A stretch of 64,000 bases of DNA from Prochlorococcus sp. AG-347-L20 (GTDB lineage Bacteria; Cyanobacteriota; Cyanobacteriia; PCC-6307; Cyanobiaceae): assembly GCA_003281225.1 (NCBI GenBank), contig QCCP01000002.1:124001-188000 (forward strand), in the 5' to 3' direction. How positions within the stretch are numbered: the stretch's first letter is position 1; every line of letters starts with the position of its first letter. This document shows positions 28,799-38,733 of the stretch, piece by piece. The translations under genes were made by a program, and so were the position numbers. The notes under the pieces are model-generated. The model ran no database searches. It saw only the letters and a list, made by a program, of their open reading frames with translations, and was not told the DNA's origin.

Positions 28799-29557
28799 TT
28801 ATTGAGGTTCCGAAAGAACATTCCCTTTTTGTGCTTCTTGTGCAACTTTTCTCAAGTCATCACATCCTTCTTTTAATGTTGGGTAAGCAAACATTCCGCT
28901 ACCTGCAATAAAACAATTAGCACCAGCATCGGCACATTGTGAAATAGTCCAATTTGCTTTTATTCCTCCATCAACTTCAATGTCGACATCTAAGTTTTTT
29001 TCGATAATAAAGTTTCTTATTTCTCTTATTTTATTAAGCATTGTTGGTATATAAGCTTGTCCTCCAAAACCTGGATTTACTGTCATAACCAAAACATGAT
29101 CAACCATATCCATTATGTTTTTAATCATTTCAAAAGGAGTATGAGGGTTCAATGCAACAGAAGGAGATCCTCCTAAATCTCTTATTCTTCCTAGAACTCT
29201 ATGCAAATGAATATTTGCTTCGGCATGAGCTATTACTACTCCTGGTTCACCATTTGCTCCTTTTGTAGCGTTTACATAAGATTCAAGCATTGTTTCACAG
29301 TTGTACTGGCTTACCATTAATTGAGTTTCAAAAGGGACATTGCAATATTTCCTGCATGCACCAATCATTTCAGGACCAAATGTAAGATTTGGTACGAAAT
29401 TTCCATCCATTACATCAAATTGAATTCTATCTACCCCAGCTTCCTCGAGCTCTTTCACACATGCTCCCATATTTGCCCAATCTGCTGGTAAAACTGAAGG
29501 AATTATTTGAATTGGTCTATTTGCACCAGTTAAATTTGCTTGATTTGACTCAGTCAT
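28799..29557 (-). CDS. rpe: Ribulose-phosphate 3-epimerase
   Basis: A 252-residue TIM-barrel enzyme interconverting ribulose 5-phosphate and xylulose 5-phosphate in the Calvin and pentose phosphate pathways. The typical blocks are PSVLPADWANMG, the metal-binding QFDVMDGNFVPNLTFG, the VMTVNPGFGGQAY phosphate loop and EVDGGI. About 18 residues of Asn/Gln-rich sequence precede the fold. ATG at 29557. It is divergent from glpX, another sugar-phosphate gene, across 187 bases. Confidence 0.95.
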   Translation of the reverse strand: MTESNQANLTGANRPIQIIPSVLPADWANMGACVKELEEAGVDRIQFDVMDGNFVPNLTFGPEMIGACRKYCNVPFETQLMVSQYNCETMLESYVNATKGANGEPGVVIAHAEANIHLHRVLGRIRDLGGSPSVALNPHTPFEMIKNIMDMVDHVLVMTVNPGFGGQAYIPTMLNKIREIRNFIIEKNLDVDIEVDGGIKANWTISQCADAGANCFIAGSGMFAYPTLKEGCDDLRKVAQEAQKGNVLSEPQ

Positions 29558-29675
29558 TTAATTTTTAAAATATTTAATAAAGATACTATATTTAGTTGTT
29601 TATTCCTAATTTCAAGTCACGGCCTGATAAAGTAACAGCTGTAAAGAGTTAAAAAAAGCTTACTAGCATAATAAT

Positions 29676-29704
29676 TCTCATAAAAAATTGCATTTTATAT
29701 GAGA
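29676..29704 (+). other. AT-rich hairpin in the glpX upstream region
   Basis: TCTCATA (29676-29682) pairs with TATGAGA (29698-29704), and AAAA (29683-29686) with TTTT (29693-29696) past one bulged A, giving 11 pairs and a 6-base loop 40 bases before the glpX GTG. It could be a leader hairpin or an operator-like site between divergent rpe and glpX. I cannot choose from sequence alone. Confidence 0.3.
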
Positions 29705-29744
29705 TCATACTCAAAACCTTTTAGAAAATCCTCAAAATTTAATT

Positions 29745-30746
29745 GTGAATCAAACTTTAATTCAAGAAATTCTCGAAGTTGTCGAGCAAGCAGCTATTGC
29801 CTCAGCAAAACTAACAGGACTTGGTCAAAAAGATGAAGCTGATGCTGCAGCTGTCGAAGCAATGAGATTGCGAATGGGCAAAATTGAAATGAAAGGGAAA
29901 ATTGTTATTGGAGAAGGTGAAAGAGATGAAGCACCCATGCTTTATATAGGTGAAGAGGTTGGTAGTGGAAGTGGCCCAGGGGTTGACTTTGCAGTAGATC
30001 CTTGTGAAGGAACTAATCTTTGTGCGAATAATCAAAGAGGTTCTATGGCGGTTTTAGCTGCCTCTGATACGGGTGGTCTTTTCAATGCTCCTGATTTTTA
30101 CATGAACAAATTAGCAGCGCCTCCTGCGGCCAAAGGTAAAGTTGATATCAGAAATTCAGCTACTGAAAACTTGAAGATACTAAGTGATTGCTTGGGCCTT
30201 TCTATTGATGAGCTTACAGTAGTTGTAATGGATAGAACTAGACATAAAGATTTAATTAAAGAGATTCGAGGATGTGGTGCAAAAGTTCAACCGATTTCTG
30301 ATGGTGATGTTCAAGCTGCGATTGCATGCGGTTTTGCAGGAACTGGAACACATTGCTTGATGGGTATAGGTGCAGCTCCAGAGGGTGTTATTTCAGCTGC
30401 CGCAATGAGAGCTCTCGGCGGACACTTTCAAGGACAACTCGTTTATGATCCGGCAATCGCTCAAACTTCTGAATGGGCTGATTACACAAAAGAAGGAAAT
30501 ATAAAACGTCTTAATGAAATGGGCATAACAGATATAGATAAAATCTATGAAGCAAATGAATTGGCATCGGGAGAAAATGTTGTTTTCGCTGGAAGTGGAA
30601 TAACTGATGGATTATTATTTGATGGAGTTAAATTTGAAAGGGATTGTGTTAGAACAAGTAGTCTTGTTATTAGTACATTAGATAGTACTGCAAGGTTCAC
30701 AAATACCGTCCATATAAAAGATGGTGCTAAGAGTATCAGCCTTTAA
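29745..30746 (+). CDS. glpX: Class II fructose-1,6-/sedoheptulose-1,7-bisphosphatase
   Basis: A 333-residue GlpX-type phosphatase. In cyanobacteria this enzyme handles both bisphosphates and is the key Calvin-cycle regeneration step. The metal site is shown by [10 protein letters not shown] at 56-65 and DPCEGTN at 85-91. Later blocks include [17 protein letters not shown], typical of GlpX. The start is GTG at 29745. It is followed by hemA after 18 bases, so the two may be co-transcribed. Confidence 0.95.
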   Translation: MNQTLIQEILEVVEQAAIASAKLTGLGQKDEADAAAVEAMRLRMGKIEMKGKIVIGEGERDEAPMLYIGEEVGSGSGPGVDFAVDPCEGTNLCANNQRGSMAVLAASDTGGLFNAPDFYMNKLAAPPAAKGKVDIRNSATENLKILSDCLGLSIDELTVVVMDRTRHKDLIKEIRGCGAKVQPISDGDVQAAIACGFAGTGTHCLMGIGAAPEGVISAAAMRALGGHFQGQLVYDPAIAQTSEWADYTKEGNIKRLNEMGITDIDKIYEANELASGENVVFAGSGITDGLLFDGVKFERDCVRTSSLVISTLDSTARFTNTVHIKDGAKSISL

Positions 30747-30764
30747 AAATTCACTTTTGATTTT

Positions 30765-32075
30765 ATGCATATTGTTGTCGTCGGACTGAGTCATCGCACG
30801 GCACCTGTCGAAGTGCGTGAGAAGTTAAGTATTCCTGACCAATCCATAACAGAGTCATTGAAAGCATTAAAAGCTTTCTCTGATGTATTAGAAGTGTCAA
30901 TTTTAAGTACATGTAATAGGCTGGAAATATATGCGCTAGTAAAGGATAAAAATACTGGAATTTCATCTATTAAAGAATTCATATCAGAATATTCTGGAAT
31001 TATTTTTGAAGATTTAAATCCACATCTTTTTTGCTTTAGACAGGAAGAAGCAGTTTTGCATTTGATGAAAGTCTCGGCAGGACTCGATAGCCTCGTTTTA
31101 GGGGAAGGACAAATCCTTTCGCAGGTAAAAAAAATGATGAGATTAGGTCAAGAGAATCAATCTACTGGACCAATTCTTAATAGATTATTAACTCAATCAG
31201 TTAGTACAGGTAAAAAAGTAAGATCCGAAACAAATTTAGGAACTGGAGCTGTGTCAATCAGTTCAGCAGCGGTAGAACTAGCTCAATTAAAAATTGGACA
31301 AGAAAAGGGTTTTGATACTCTTGTAAGTCTGGAATCAGAGAACGTCCTTGTTGTTGGCGCCGGACGAATGAGTAGGCTTTTAATAACTCATTTAAAATCA
31401 AAAGGATGTCATAAACTTATCCTTTTAAATAGAAATATTGATAGAGCATTAAATCTTGCTCAAGACTTCCCTGATTTAGAGATTGTTTGTAAAGGGTTAA
31501 ACGAATTAGAAGAAAACATATCATTATCTTCGCTTGTTTTCACTAGTACTGCTTCTGAAGAGCCAATTATTGATCTCACAAAAATTGAAAAAATAAATTT
31601 GAGTAATAGACTTAAATTTATTGATATTGGTGTACCAAGAAATATATCTAATGATGTCAAACAACATGAATTTGTTAAATCATTTGATGTTGATGACTTA
31701 CAAGAGGTCGTTTCAAGAAATCAAGAATTTAGACAGAAAATAGCAAAGGAAGCGGAATCTTTAGTAGAAGAAGAAAGGATCATTTTTCTAGAATGGTGGG
31801 CAAGTTTAGAGGCCGTTCCAGTAATTAATAAACTTAGATCAGATTTGGAGTTAATTAGAAAAGAGGAATTGCAAAAAGCACTTAGCAGAATGGGACCAGA
31901 TTTTTCGGCTAGAGAAAGAAAAGTTGTGGAAGCTCTGACTAAAGGAATAATTAATAAAATACTTCATACCCCGGTCACCAAGTTGAGAAGTCCTCAATCA
32001 AGAGAAGAAAGACAAGTTTCTTTGAAAATCGTTGAAAAATTGTTTTCTTTGGTAGAAGAGGATAAAAATAACTAA
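30765..32075 (+). CDS. hemA: Glutamyl-tRNA reductase
   Basis: A 436-residue NADPH enzyme that makes glutamate-1-semialdehyde from glutamyl-tRNA, the first committed step to heme, chlorophyll and bilins. The catalytic Cys50 lies in STCNRLEIY. GLDSLVLGEGQILSQVK is the most conserved block, the NADPH fold is at VVGAGRMSRL, and the C-terminal dimerisation helix follows. It supplies precursors for chlP- and pcyA-dependent products, whose genes are elsewhere in this window. Confidence 0.96.
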   Translation: MHIVVVGLSHRTAPVEVREKLSIPDQSITESLKALKAFSDVLEVSILSTCNRLEIYALVKDKNTGISSIKEFISEYSGIIFEDLNPHLFCFRQEEAVLHLMKVSAGLDSLVLGEGQILSQVKKMMRLGQENQSTGPILNRLLTQSVSTGKKVRSETNLGTGAVSISSAAVELAQLKIGQEKGFDTLVSLESENVLVVGAGRMSRLLITHLKSKGCHKLILLNRNIDRALNLAQDFPDLEIVCKGLNELEENISLSSLVFTSTASEEPIIDLTKIEKINLSNRLKFIDIGVPRNISNDVKQHEFVKSFDVDDLQEVVSRNQEFRQKIAKEAESLVEEERIIFLEWWASLEAVPVINKLRSDLELIRKEELQKALSRMGPDFSARERKVVEALTKGIINKILHTPVTKLRSPQSREERQVSLKIVEKLFSLVEEDKNN

Positions 32076-32205
32076 CTTTTTTCTATTTATATTAAGTTTT
32101 TCCAGTGATTTATTGAAATACCTTTGTAAACTGGCCATTTGTATTTCTAAATATGCCCATAATCAGTTACTTTAAATAGTTGTATATCTACCTCCATTAG
32201 ATTGA

Positions 32206-33501
32206 ATGAAGCGTGTGTTGGCCATAATCCTCGGAGGAGGAAAAGGTTCTAGACTTTACCCTCTAACAAAAATGAGGGCTAAACCTGCTGTGCCATTGGC
32301 AGGTAAGTATCGTTTGATAGATATTCCAATTAGTAATTGTATAAATTCAGGCATTGAAAAAATGTACGTATTGACCCAGTTCAATAGTGCATCTCTAAAT
32401 AGACATATAGGAAGAACCTATAATTTAAATGGCCCTTTTGGGCAAGGATTTGTGGAAGTTCTGGCTGCACAACAGACTCCTGATAGTCCGAAGTGGTTTG
32501 AAGGTACTGCTGATGCTGTAAGAAAATACCAATGGTTATTTCAAGAATGGGATGTTGATGAATATTTAATATTGTCTGGTGATCAACTGTACAGAATGGA
32601 CTACAGTTTATTTGTTCAACATCATAGAGATAATGGTGCTGATTTAACTGTTGCAGCTCTGCCTGTTGATGAATCTCAAGCAGAAGGTTTTGGCCTAATG
32701 AGAACCGATGACTTAGGTAATATAAAAGAATTTAGTGAAAAGCCGACTGGAGAGAAGCTGAAGGCTATGGCAGTAGATACTTCAAAATTTGGATTAAGCA
32801 AGGAGTCAGCTGTCGAAAAACCATATCTAGCCTCTATGGGGATTTACGTTTTTAGCAGAAATACTCTCTTCGATCTTCTAAATAAATTTCCTAATTATAC
32901 CGATTTTGGTAAGGACATAATTCCAGAAGCCCTCAATAGAGGCGATACTCTTAAGAGTTATGTATTCGATGATTATTGGGAAGATATCGGCACAATTGGG
33001 GCATTCTTTGAGTCAAACCTTGCATTGACTGAGCAACCAAAACCTCCATTTAGTTTTTATGATGAGAAATTTCCAATTTATACTAGACCTAGATTTTTAC
33101 CCCCTTCTAAACTTGTAGATGCTCAAATTACTGATTCAATTGTTTGTGAAGGCACAATCTTGAAGTCATGCAGTATTTTACATTGTGTTTTAGGTGTAAG
33201 AAGCAGGATTGAAAGTGATTCGGTTCTTGAGGATACTCTTGTTATGGGAGCCGATTTCTTTGAATCCCCTGAAGAGAGGATTGAATTAAGAAAAGGGGGC
33301 GGAACGCCTCTTGGAGTAGGTGAAGGTACTACTGTAAAAAGAGCAATTCTTGATAAGAATACAAGAATTGGCGATAATGTCGTGATCATTAATAAAGATC
33401 GAGTAGAAGAAGCAGATAAGCCAGAATTAGGCTTTTATATCAGAAATGGAATTGTTGTAGTAGTTAAAAATGCAACTATTGCAAACGGAACTGTTATTTA
33501 A
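32206..33501 (+). CDS. glgC: Glucose-1-phosphate adenylyltransferase (ADP-glucose pyrophosphorylase)
   Basis: A 431-residue enzyme making ADP-glucose for glycogen. The N-terminal nucleotidyltransferase signature is [27 protein letters not shown]-type (residues 9 onward). The middle holds the sugar-phosphate site ([11 protein letters not shown], the SEKP lysine loop). The C-terminal left-handed beta-helix ends with a Lys-containing activator region. It is allosterically switched by 3-phosphoglycerate in cyanobacteria, tying storage to the Calvin cycle. It is preceded by a 130-base gap likely to hold its promoter. Confidence 0.96.
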   Translation: MKRVLAIILGGGKGSRLYPLTKMRAKPAVPLAGKYRLIDIPISNCINSGIEKMYVLTQFNSASLNRHIGRTYNLNGPFGQGFVEVLAAQQTPDSPKWFEGTADAVRKYQWLFQEWDVDEYLILSGDQLYRMDYSLFVQHHRDNGADLTVAALPVDESQAEGFGLMRTDDLGNIKEFSEKPTGEKLKAMAVDTSKFGLSKESAVEKPYLASMGIYVFSRNTLFDLLNKFPNYTDFGKDIIPEALNRGDTLKSYVFDDYWEDIGTIGAFFESNLALTEQPKPPFSFYDEKFPIYTRPRFLPPSKLVDAQITDSIVCEGTILKSCSILHCVLGVRSRIESDSVLEDTLVMGADFFESPEERIELRKGGGTPLGVGEGTTVKRAILDKNTRIGDNVVIINKDRVEEADKPELGFYIRNGIVVVVKNATIANGTVI

Positions 33502-33596
33502 ATCTTTTCCATCATTTTTCGCTGACATAAGTATTTTTTTTGAGCAATTTTGTTGAGTTGCAGGCACACTGTATTTATTGAGTTTTTTAATTTTTT

Positions 33597-35015
33597 ATGT
33601 CCAAGGCACATTTTGGTTTAATAGGTCTTGGTGTTATGGGCGAAAATTTAGTTCTTAACGCAGAGAGAAATGGATTTTCTAGTGTAGTTTTTAATAGGAC
33701 TTACTCAAAAACCGAAGAATTTTTACAAGGTCGTGGCCTTGGGAAGAATATAGAAGGAGCTGAAACTCTTCAAGAATTTGTTAATAAGCTAGAGAGACCT
33801 AGAAGAATTCTAATGATGGTAAAAGCTGGGCCCGCAACAGATGCTGTAATTGATAATATTTCTGGATATCTCGAGGAAGGAGATTTATTAATAGATGGCG
33901 GCAACTCTCAATTTAAAGATACAGAAAGAAGGGTGAATACTCTTGAAAGTAAAAGTTTTGGATACATTGGGATGGGAGTCTCTGGAGGGGCCAAAGGAGC
34001 TTTAGAGGGTCCAAGTATGATGCCCGGTGGTACTAAGGCTTCATATGATGCAATAGAAAGCTTATTAACAAAAATGGCTGCCAAAGTTGAAGACGGACCA
34101 TGTGTTGCATATGTTGGACCAGGAGGCTCAGGTCATTTTGTGAAAACTGTTCATAACGGAATTGAATATGGAATTGAACAAATACTTGCTGAAGCTTATG
34201 ACCTCATGAAGAGAGTCAAAGGTATGAATGGTCAGCAAATGTCAGAGGTATTTGGTATTTGGAATAACACTGATGAATTAGCTTCTTATCTTGTTGAGAT
34301 AACAGAGATTTGTCTTAATACAAAAGATGAGATAACTGGAGATGATGTCGTGGAAAAAATATTAGATAAAGCTGGCCAGAAAGGTACAGGGTTATGGACT
34401 GTTGTAAGTGCTCTAGAACTGGGGGTATCAGTCCCAACTATTTATGCATCTTTAAATGCAAGAGTAATGAGTTCTTTAAAAGAGCAACGTAGTGAGATTG
34501 AAAAAACAATTCCATCTAAAGAGATAGAGGATTTTGATTTAGGAAATATATCAGATGGAATGAAACCTTTATTTGATGCTGTAGTCCTTGCCACAATTGC
34601 TAGCTATGCCCAGGGTATGGACATTTTAAGAGAAGCATCTGAAGTTTATAACTATGGTTTGAATATGCCGTCAATTGCTCAAATATGGAAAGGTGGTTGC
34701 ATAATTAGATCAAAATTATTAAGTAAAATTCAAGATGCTTACAACAAAGACACTAATCTAAAAAATTTAATTTTTGATGATTGGTTCAATAATGAAATTG
34801 CGACAAGACTAGATAACTTAGCTAAAGTTGTTTCTTTATCCACAAAAGCTGGTATACCAGTCCCGTGTCTATCCAGTACCTTAGATTATTTGAATAGTTA
34901 TAGAACCAATAGACTTCCTCAGAACCTTGTTCAGGCAATGAGAGACTGTTTTGGCTCTCATACATATGAAAGAATTGATAAGGAAGGTAGTTTTCATACT
35001 GAATGGATGAAATGA
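33597..35015 (+). CDS. gnd: 6-phosphogluconate dehydrogenase, decarboxylating
   Basis: A 472-residue NADP enzyme of the oxidative pentose phosphate pathway giving ribulose 5-phosphate and CO2. The Rossmann motif is GLGVMGENLVLN near 9-20; the catalytic Lys lies in GSGHFVKTVHNGIEYG. The family's C-terminal tail (FHTEW) is present. It overlaps pgl by four bases (ATGA), pairing two consecutive steps of glucose oxidation. In Prochlorococcus these genes serve night-time metabolism. Confidence 0.96.
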   Translation: MSKAHFGLIGLGVMGENLVLNAERNGFSSVVFNRTYSKTEEFLQGRGLGKNIEGAETLQEFVNKLERPRRILMMVKAGPATDAVIDNISGYLEEGDLLIDGGNSQFKDTERRVNTLESKSFGYIGMGVSGGAKGALEGPSMMPGGTKASYDAIESLLTKMAAKVEDGPCVAYVGPGGSGHFVKTVHNGIEYGIEQILAEAYDLMKRVKGMNGQQMSEVFGIWNNTDELASYLVEITEICLNTKDEITGDDVVEKILDKAGQKGTGLWTVVSALELGVSVPTIYASLNARVMSSLKEQRSEIEKTIPSKEIEDFDLGNISDGMKPLFDAVVLATIASYAQGMDILREASEVYNYGLNMPSIAQIWKGGCIIRSKLLSKIQDAYNKDTNLKNLIFDDWFNNEIATRLDNLAKVVSLSTKAGIPVPCLSSTLDYLNSYRTNRLPQNLVQAMRDCFGSHTYERIDKEGSFHTEWMK

Positions 35016-35740
35016 TTGAAAAGGTTAAAAACGGATATACACTTAACATTTACGAAGACAAGTTAGAGCTATCTAGAGCGGTTTTTAAGTTTATTGAAAG
35101 TCATATTATTCATACTTTAAAAAAGAAAGACAGGTTCAAATTTTGTGTAAGTGGAGGTTCAACTCCTAAATCTGTCTATAAGCTTTTATCAAAAAGTGAT
35201 CTTAGATGGGATATGGTTGATATTTTTTTAGGTGATGAAAGATGTGTTGATCCAAATTCAGAATTAAGTAACTCGTTAATGTTGAAGAATTCATTGTTAA
35301 CTAATTTTGGATCTAAAGCTTTTTTTTATGAAATTTTCAATGATTTAAATGCTGTTGATGAAGTTACAAAAAATCAATTTATTTCTAAATTATTTGAAAA
35401 ATGCGGATCAAACCCTCCAACTTTTGATTTAACATTATTAGGTCTTGGAGACGATGGTCATACAGCCTCACTATTCCCATATCAAAAAAATAATAATGTA
35501 GATGATTTTGTTATTTTTAATGAAGGTAAAGGTTTAAAAAGAATTTCATTAACTCCAAAGGTTCTTTCAGCCTCATCAAAGATAATATTTTTGGTTAGTG
35601 GAGCCAATAAAAGAATTGCTCTTGAGAGGTTATTAGATGAAAAAGAGCCACCAGATAGAACACCATCAAAATTAATAAAATCTATTAATCAAATTTCAAT
35701 ATTTTGTGATCAGGAATCAGCAAAAGAATTAGAAATTTAG
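35012..35740 (+). CDS. pgl: 6-phosphogluconolactonase
   Basis: A 242-residue Pgl (NagB/DevB-like fold) hydrolysing 6-phosphogluconolactone. Conserved blocks are CVSGGSTPKSVY, DIFLGDERCV and GLGDDGHTASLFP, which carries the catalytic His. I favour ATG at 35012 because it makes an ATGA overlap with the gnd stop; an ATG at 35003 would add three residues. This pgl is unrelated to the DevB exporter protein despite an old name shared by both families. Confidence 0.93.
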   Translation: MIEKVKNGYTLNIYEDKLELSRAVFKFIESHIIHTLKKKDRFKFCVSGGSTPKSVYKLLSKSDLRWDMVDIFLGDERCVDPNSELSNSLMLKNSLLTNFGSKAFFYEIFNDLNAVDEVTKNQFISKLFEKCGSNPPTFDLTLLGLGDDGHTASLFPYQKNNNVDDFVIFNEGKGLKRISLTPKVLSASSKIIFLVSGANKRIALERLLDEKEPPDRTPSKLIKSINQISIFCDQESAKELEI

Positions 35741-35770
35741 TTAAAGTCTATTAATAATTTAAATTATTTA

Positions 35771-36319
35771 ATGAGTAAGAAAAAATTTTTATTCCAGAAA
35801 AAGGAGTTCGATGGTTGGAAAACATTAAATGATACTGTTATGGGCGGATCAAGTTCAGCTTTTTGTGAAACTTCAAATTCGGGTTTGATATTAAAGGGTA
35901 ATATTGTCGAGAAAGCAGGAGGATTTGTTAGTTGTAGATCGTCTATATATAAACCTTCTTTAAATGTATCTGAGTATTCATCCTTTGAATTAAATATTGA
36001 TGGACAAGGAAGAACTTTTAAATTTGCTGTTGCTTGTGAAGATGATTTACTAGGACTAACCGAATTTATTCCGGGTGGACTTAGATGGATTAAATCATTC
36101 CCAACAAAAAAATTCGGGACAACAAATGTTCAAATTCCTTTTAGTGAGTTAAAACCTTCAGTAAGAGCTAATAAAGTACGTTTTCCATTTAAATTCAAGC
36201 CATCTAAAATTAAAAGATTGCAACTACTTCACTCTAAGTTCGGTGATGATGGATTACTTAATAATGAGTTTAGACAGGGTTCCATAAAAGTTTTAATTAA
36301 ATCAATAAGTGTTATTTGA
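35771..36319 (+). CDS. CIA30 family protein
   Basis: A 182-residue protein with the CIA30 (complex I intermediate-associated 30) fold, a galactose-binding-like beta sandwich. The hallmark GWKTLNDTVMGGSSS is at residues 15-29, followed by a GFVSCRS stretch and a QIPFSELKPS block near 118-127. Mitochondrial CIA30 aids NADH dehydrogenase assembly; cyanobacterial members are uncharacterised but could help NDH-1. It is 30 bases after pgl and its end overlaps the next start. Confidence 0.82.
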   Translation: MSKKKFLFQKKEFDGWKTLNDTVMGGSSSAFCETSNSGLILKGNIVEKAGGFVSCRSSIYKPSLNVSEYSSFELNIDGQGRTFKFAVACEDDLLGLTEFIPGGLRWIKSFPTKKFGTTNVQIPFSELKPSVRANKVRFPFKFKPSKIKRLQLLHSKFGDDGLLNNEFRQGSIKVLIKSISVI

Positions 36320-36695
36320 AAATCCACCTAAAAATATAGAGAGTTTAATCGCTAAGTCAGCAGATTTAACAAATAAACCTTTTGTTCATTCTGTAGTAAA
36401 AATAAATGGTGAATACGAATTCGAAGATGAAGATATTGATTTAACAGTTAATATCTTATGTCGTGATAAAGAAGGTAAAAGATTAGAAATTTATGATCTT
36501 GAATTAGAACTTTTTAAATCAAATAAAGAGTTGGTTTTAGTAATCTCTAAGCTTAACTTCCCTGATGAACCAATATTATGGTGTGGAGTTAAAACATTAT
36601 GGATGGATAGCAATAATGGAAAAAAATGCAACTCACCAAAGTACAGCGCTAGATTGGAAAATTTAGCAAATAGGATAAAAAGTTTTTTTGATTAA
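36309..36695 (+). CDS. Hypothetical acidic protein
   Basis: A 128-residue protein starting at GTG 36309, inside the end of the CIA30 gene (11-base overlap), so it is likely co-translated. It is acidic in the middle (EYEFEDEDIDLTVN) and mostly beta and helix with one WCGVKTLW stretch. There is no signal peptide or membrane span. Family not recognised. It ends 21 bases before the convergent ilvD stop. Confidence 0.65.
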   Translation: MLFENPPKNIESLIAKSADLTNKPFVHSVVKINGEYEFEDEDIDLTVNILCRDKEGKRLEIYDLELELFKSNKELVLVISKLNFPDEPILWCGVKTLWMDSNNGKKCNSPKYSARLENLANRIKSFFD

Positions 36696-36716
36696 GAAAA
36701 TAAAATTTGAGCTGAT

Positions 36717-38390
36717 TTATAAATCAGTAACAGCCCCTAAACTTGATGTGCTTACGATTCTCGAATATTTTGAAAGAATTCCTCTTTTGTATTTTTGAAT
36801 AGGTTTTACCCAATCTTTTTTTCTTTTTTCTAATTCTTCGTCAGATAAATCAACTTCAATTAGTTGTTTTACAGCATCTACTGTAATTAAATCACCTTGT
36901 TTTATTAGAGCAATATTTCCTCCAACAGCAGCCTCTGGAGCTATGTGACCCACAACAAGACCATAGGTACCCCCACTAAATCTGCCATCGGTAATTAAAG
37001 CTACCTTCTCTCCTAGCCCTTGACCAACAATCGCAGATGTTGGAGCTAACATTTCTCTCATGCCGGGACCTCCTACAGGACCTTCGTTTCTAATAACAAC
37101 AACATCACCAGCTTTGATATCGTTATTTAATATTGATTTTAAACAATCCTCTTCACTTTCAAAAATCTTTGCGGGACCAGTTAATACAGGGTTTTTTACT
37201 CCGCTAATTTTAGCTACAGAACCTTCGCTCGCTAAGTTACCTTTTAATATCGCTAGATGTCCTTTTTTATAAAGAGGGTCATCTATTTCTCTTATGACAT
37301 TTTGATTTGTTGGAGGCTTATCTGGAATATTTTGTAAGTATTCTGAGATAGTTTTGCCTTCAATGTTTTTGCAATCGCCATGAATTAATCCTGCATTCAA
37401 AAGTATTTTCATTACTTGTGGAATCCCACCGGCCTTATGAAGATCCACTGTCACATATTTACCACTCGGTTTAAGGTCGCAAATAACGGGTACTTTTTGT
37501 CTGATTCTTTCAAAATCATTAATGTTGATATCTATTCCTGCAGTATTCGCGATAGCTAAGATGTGCAATACCGCATTTGTTGATCCGCCAATTGCCATAA
37601 TTACTGATATTGCATTTTCAAATGCTTTCTTTGTCATTAGGTCTAGAGGTCTTATATCTTTTTCTATTGCAGAGACTAATATCTCAGCACTTTTATCGGC
37701 ACTTAGTTCTTTTTCAAGATCTTCAGCAGCCATAGTGGAACTGTGAGGAAGACTTAACCCTAATACTTCAATAACCGCAGACATTGTATTAGCTGTAAAC
37801 ATTCCTCCACAGCTACCAGCACCAGGAATACAATTTTTCTCAACTTGGATTAGCCTGTCTTCATTAATTTTGCCTGATGTTAATTGTCCAACAGCCTCAA
37901 ATGCACTAACAACAGTAAGATCTTCTCCATGCAATTTCCCAGGCTTTATTGTCCCTCCATAAATGAAAATTGAGGGAATATTCATTCTTGCAATCGCAAT
38001 CATGGCACCCGGCATATTTTTATCACATCCACCTATAGCAAGTACTCCATCCATACTCTGAGCATTGCATGCTGTTTCAATTGAATCAGCAATAACTTCT
38101 CTTGAAACTAGGGAATATTTCATGCCCTCTGTTCCCATAGAAATCCCATCACTTACTGTTATAGTCCCAAACATCTGAGGCATTCCACCTGATCTTTTTA
38201 TAGACTCTTCAGCTTTCAGAGCTAACTTATTTAAACCCATATTGCATGGTGTTATGGTGCTGTATCCATTTGCAACTCCAATAATAGGTTTATTAAAATC
38301 TTCATCATTAAATCCAACAGCTCTTAACATCGATCTGTTAGGGGATCTTTGCACACCTTGGGTTATTGCAGATGATCTGAGTTTATTCAT
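36717..38390 (-). CDS. ilvD: Dihydroxy-acid dehydratase
   Basis: A 557-residue Fe-S dehydratase in isoleucine, valine and pantothenate synthesis. Expected cluster cysteines are present: Cys49 (TPCNMG), Cys122 (GGCDKNMPG) and Cys194 ([12 protein letters not shown]). Three cysteines fit the [2Fe-2S] form. The C-terminal [14 protein letters not shown] block is family-typical. A 16-base palindrome straddles its stop. leuB of the related leucine pathway lies 10 kb away. Confidence 0.96.
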   Translation of the reverse strand: MNKLRSSAITQGVQRSPNRSMLRAVGFNDEDFNKPIIGVANGYSTITPCNMGLNKLALKAEESIKRSGGMPQMFGTITVSDGISMGTEGMKYSLVSREVIADSIETACNAQSMDGVLAIGGCDKNMPGAMIAIARMNIPSIFIYGGTIKPGKLHGEDLTVVSAFEAVGQLTSGKINEDRLIQVEKNCIPGAGSCGGMFTANTMSAVIEVLGLSLPHSSTMAAEDLEKELSADKSAEILVSAIEKDIRPLDLMTKKAFENAISVIMAIGGSTNAVLHILAIANTAGIDININDFERIRQKVPVICDLKPSGKYVTVDLHKAGGIPQVMKILLNAGLIHGDCKNIEGKTISEYLQNIPDKPPTNQNVIREIDDPLYKKGHLAILKGNLASEGSVAKISGVKNPVLTGPAKIFESEEDCLKSILNNDIKAGDVVVIRNEGPVGGPGMREMLAPTSAIVGQGLGEKVALITDGRFSGGTYGLVVGHIAPEAAVGGNIALIKQGDLITVDAVKQLIEVDLSDEELEKRKKDWVKPIQKYKRGILSKYSRIVSTSSLGAVTDL

Positions 38391-38413
38391 ATTATTTGAG
38401 AACCTTTTTTATT

Positions 38414-38704
38414 CTATTGCCCCAGCTCTTCAAGTTGCTTCCTTACATCAGCAATTGCAGAATTAAGTTGCTCAACTTTCTTCTCCAGATTCTCCCCTTC
38501 AACTTCATTTATATTTTCATTTGTATCAATCGCTTCAGAGCCATCTTGAATCCTGGAGGAATACATCATTGCTTTTTGTTTTTTTTCCTCCTTTCTTTTG
38601 TCTGCTTCGGATATTAACCACCAAGCTAAACCTGCTGCTCCAATAAAAGCACCGCTTATTAATGATAAAAGATTATTTGAAGACGAATCTCTGTATTCAG
38701 ACAT
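38414..38704 (-). CDS. Hypothetical membrane-anchored coiled-coil protein
   Basis: A 96-residue protein. One span with a glycine/alanine-rich core lies at about residues 12-32 (LLSLISGAFIGAAGLAWWLI), followed by a highly charged linker (ADKRKEEKKQK). A C-terminal heptad-like helix (LEKKVEQLNSAIADVRKQLEEL) is a probable coiled coil. It is 23 bases upstream of ilvD on the same strand. Family not recognised. Confidence 0.7.
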   Translation of the reverse strand: MSEYRDSSSNNLLSLISGAFIGAAGLAWWLISEADKRKEEKKQKAMMYSSRIQDGSEAIDTNENINEVEGENLEKKVEQLNSAIADVRKQLEELGQ

Positions 38705-38733
38705 TGGTAAAATATTTGCTCCTACATTCTATA

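Noticed and set aside
36712-36727. 16-base perfect palindrome CTGATTTATAAATCAG over the ilvD stop
   Set aside because: Could form a short hairpin but has no T-run on either side and lies partly in coding sequence; not convincing as a terminator.
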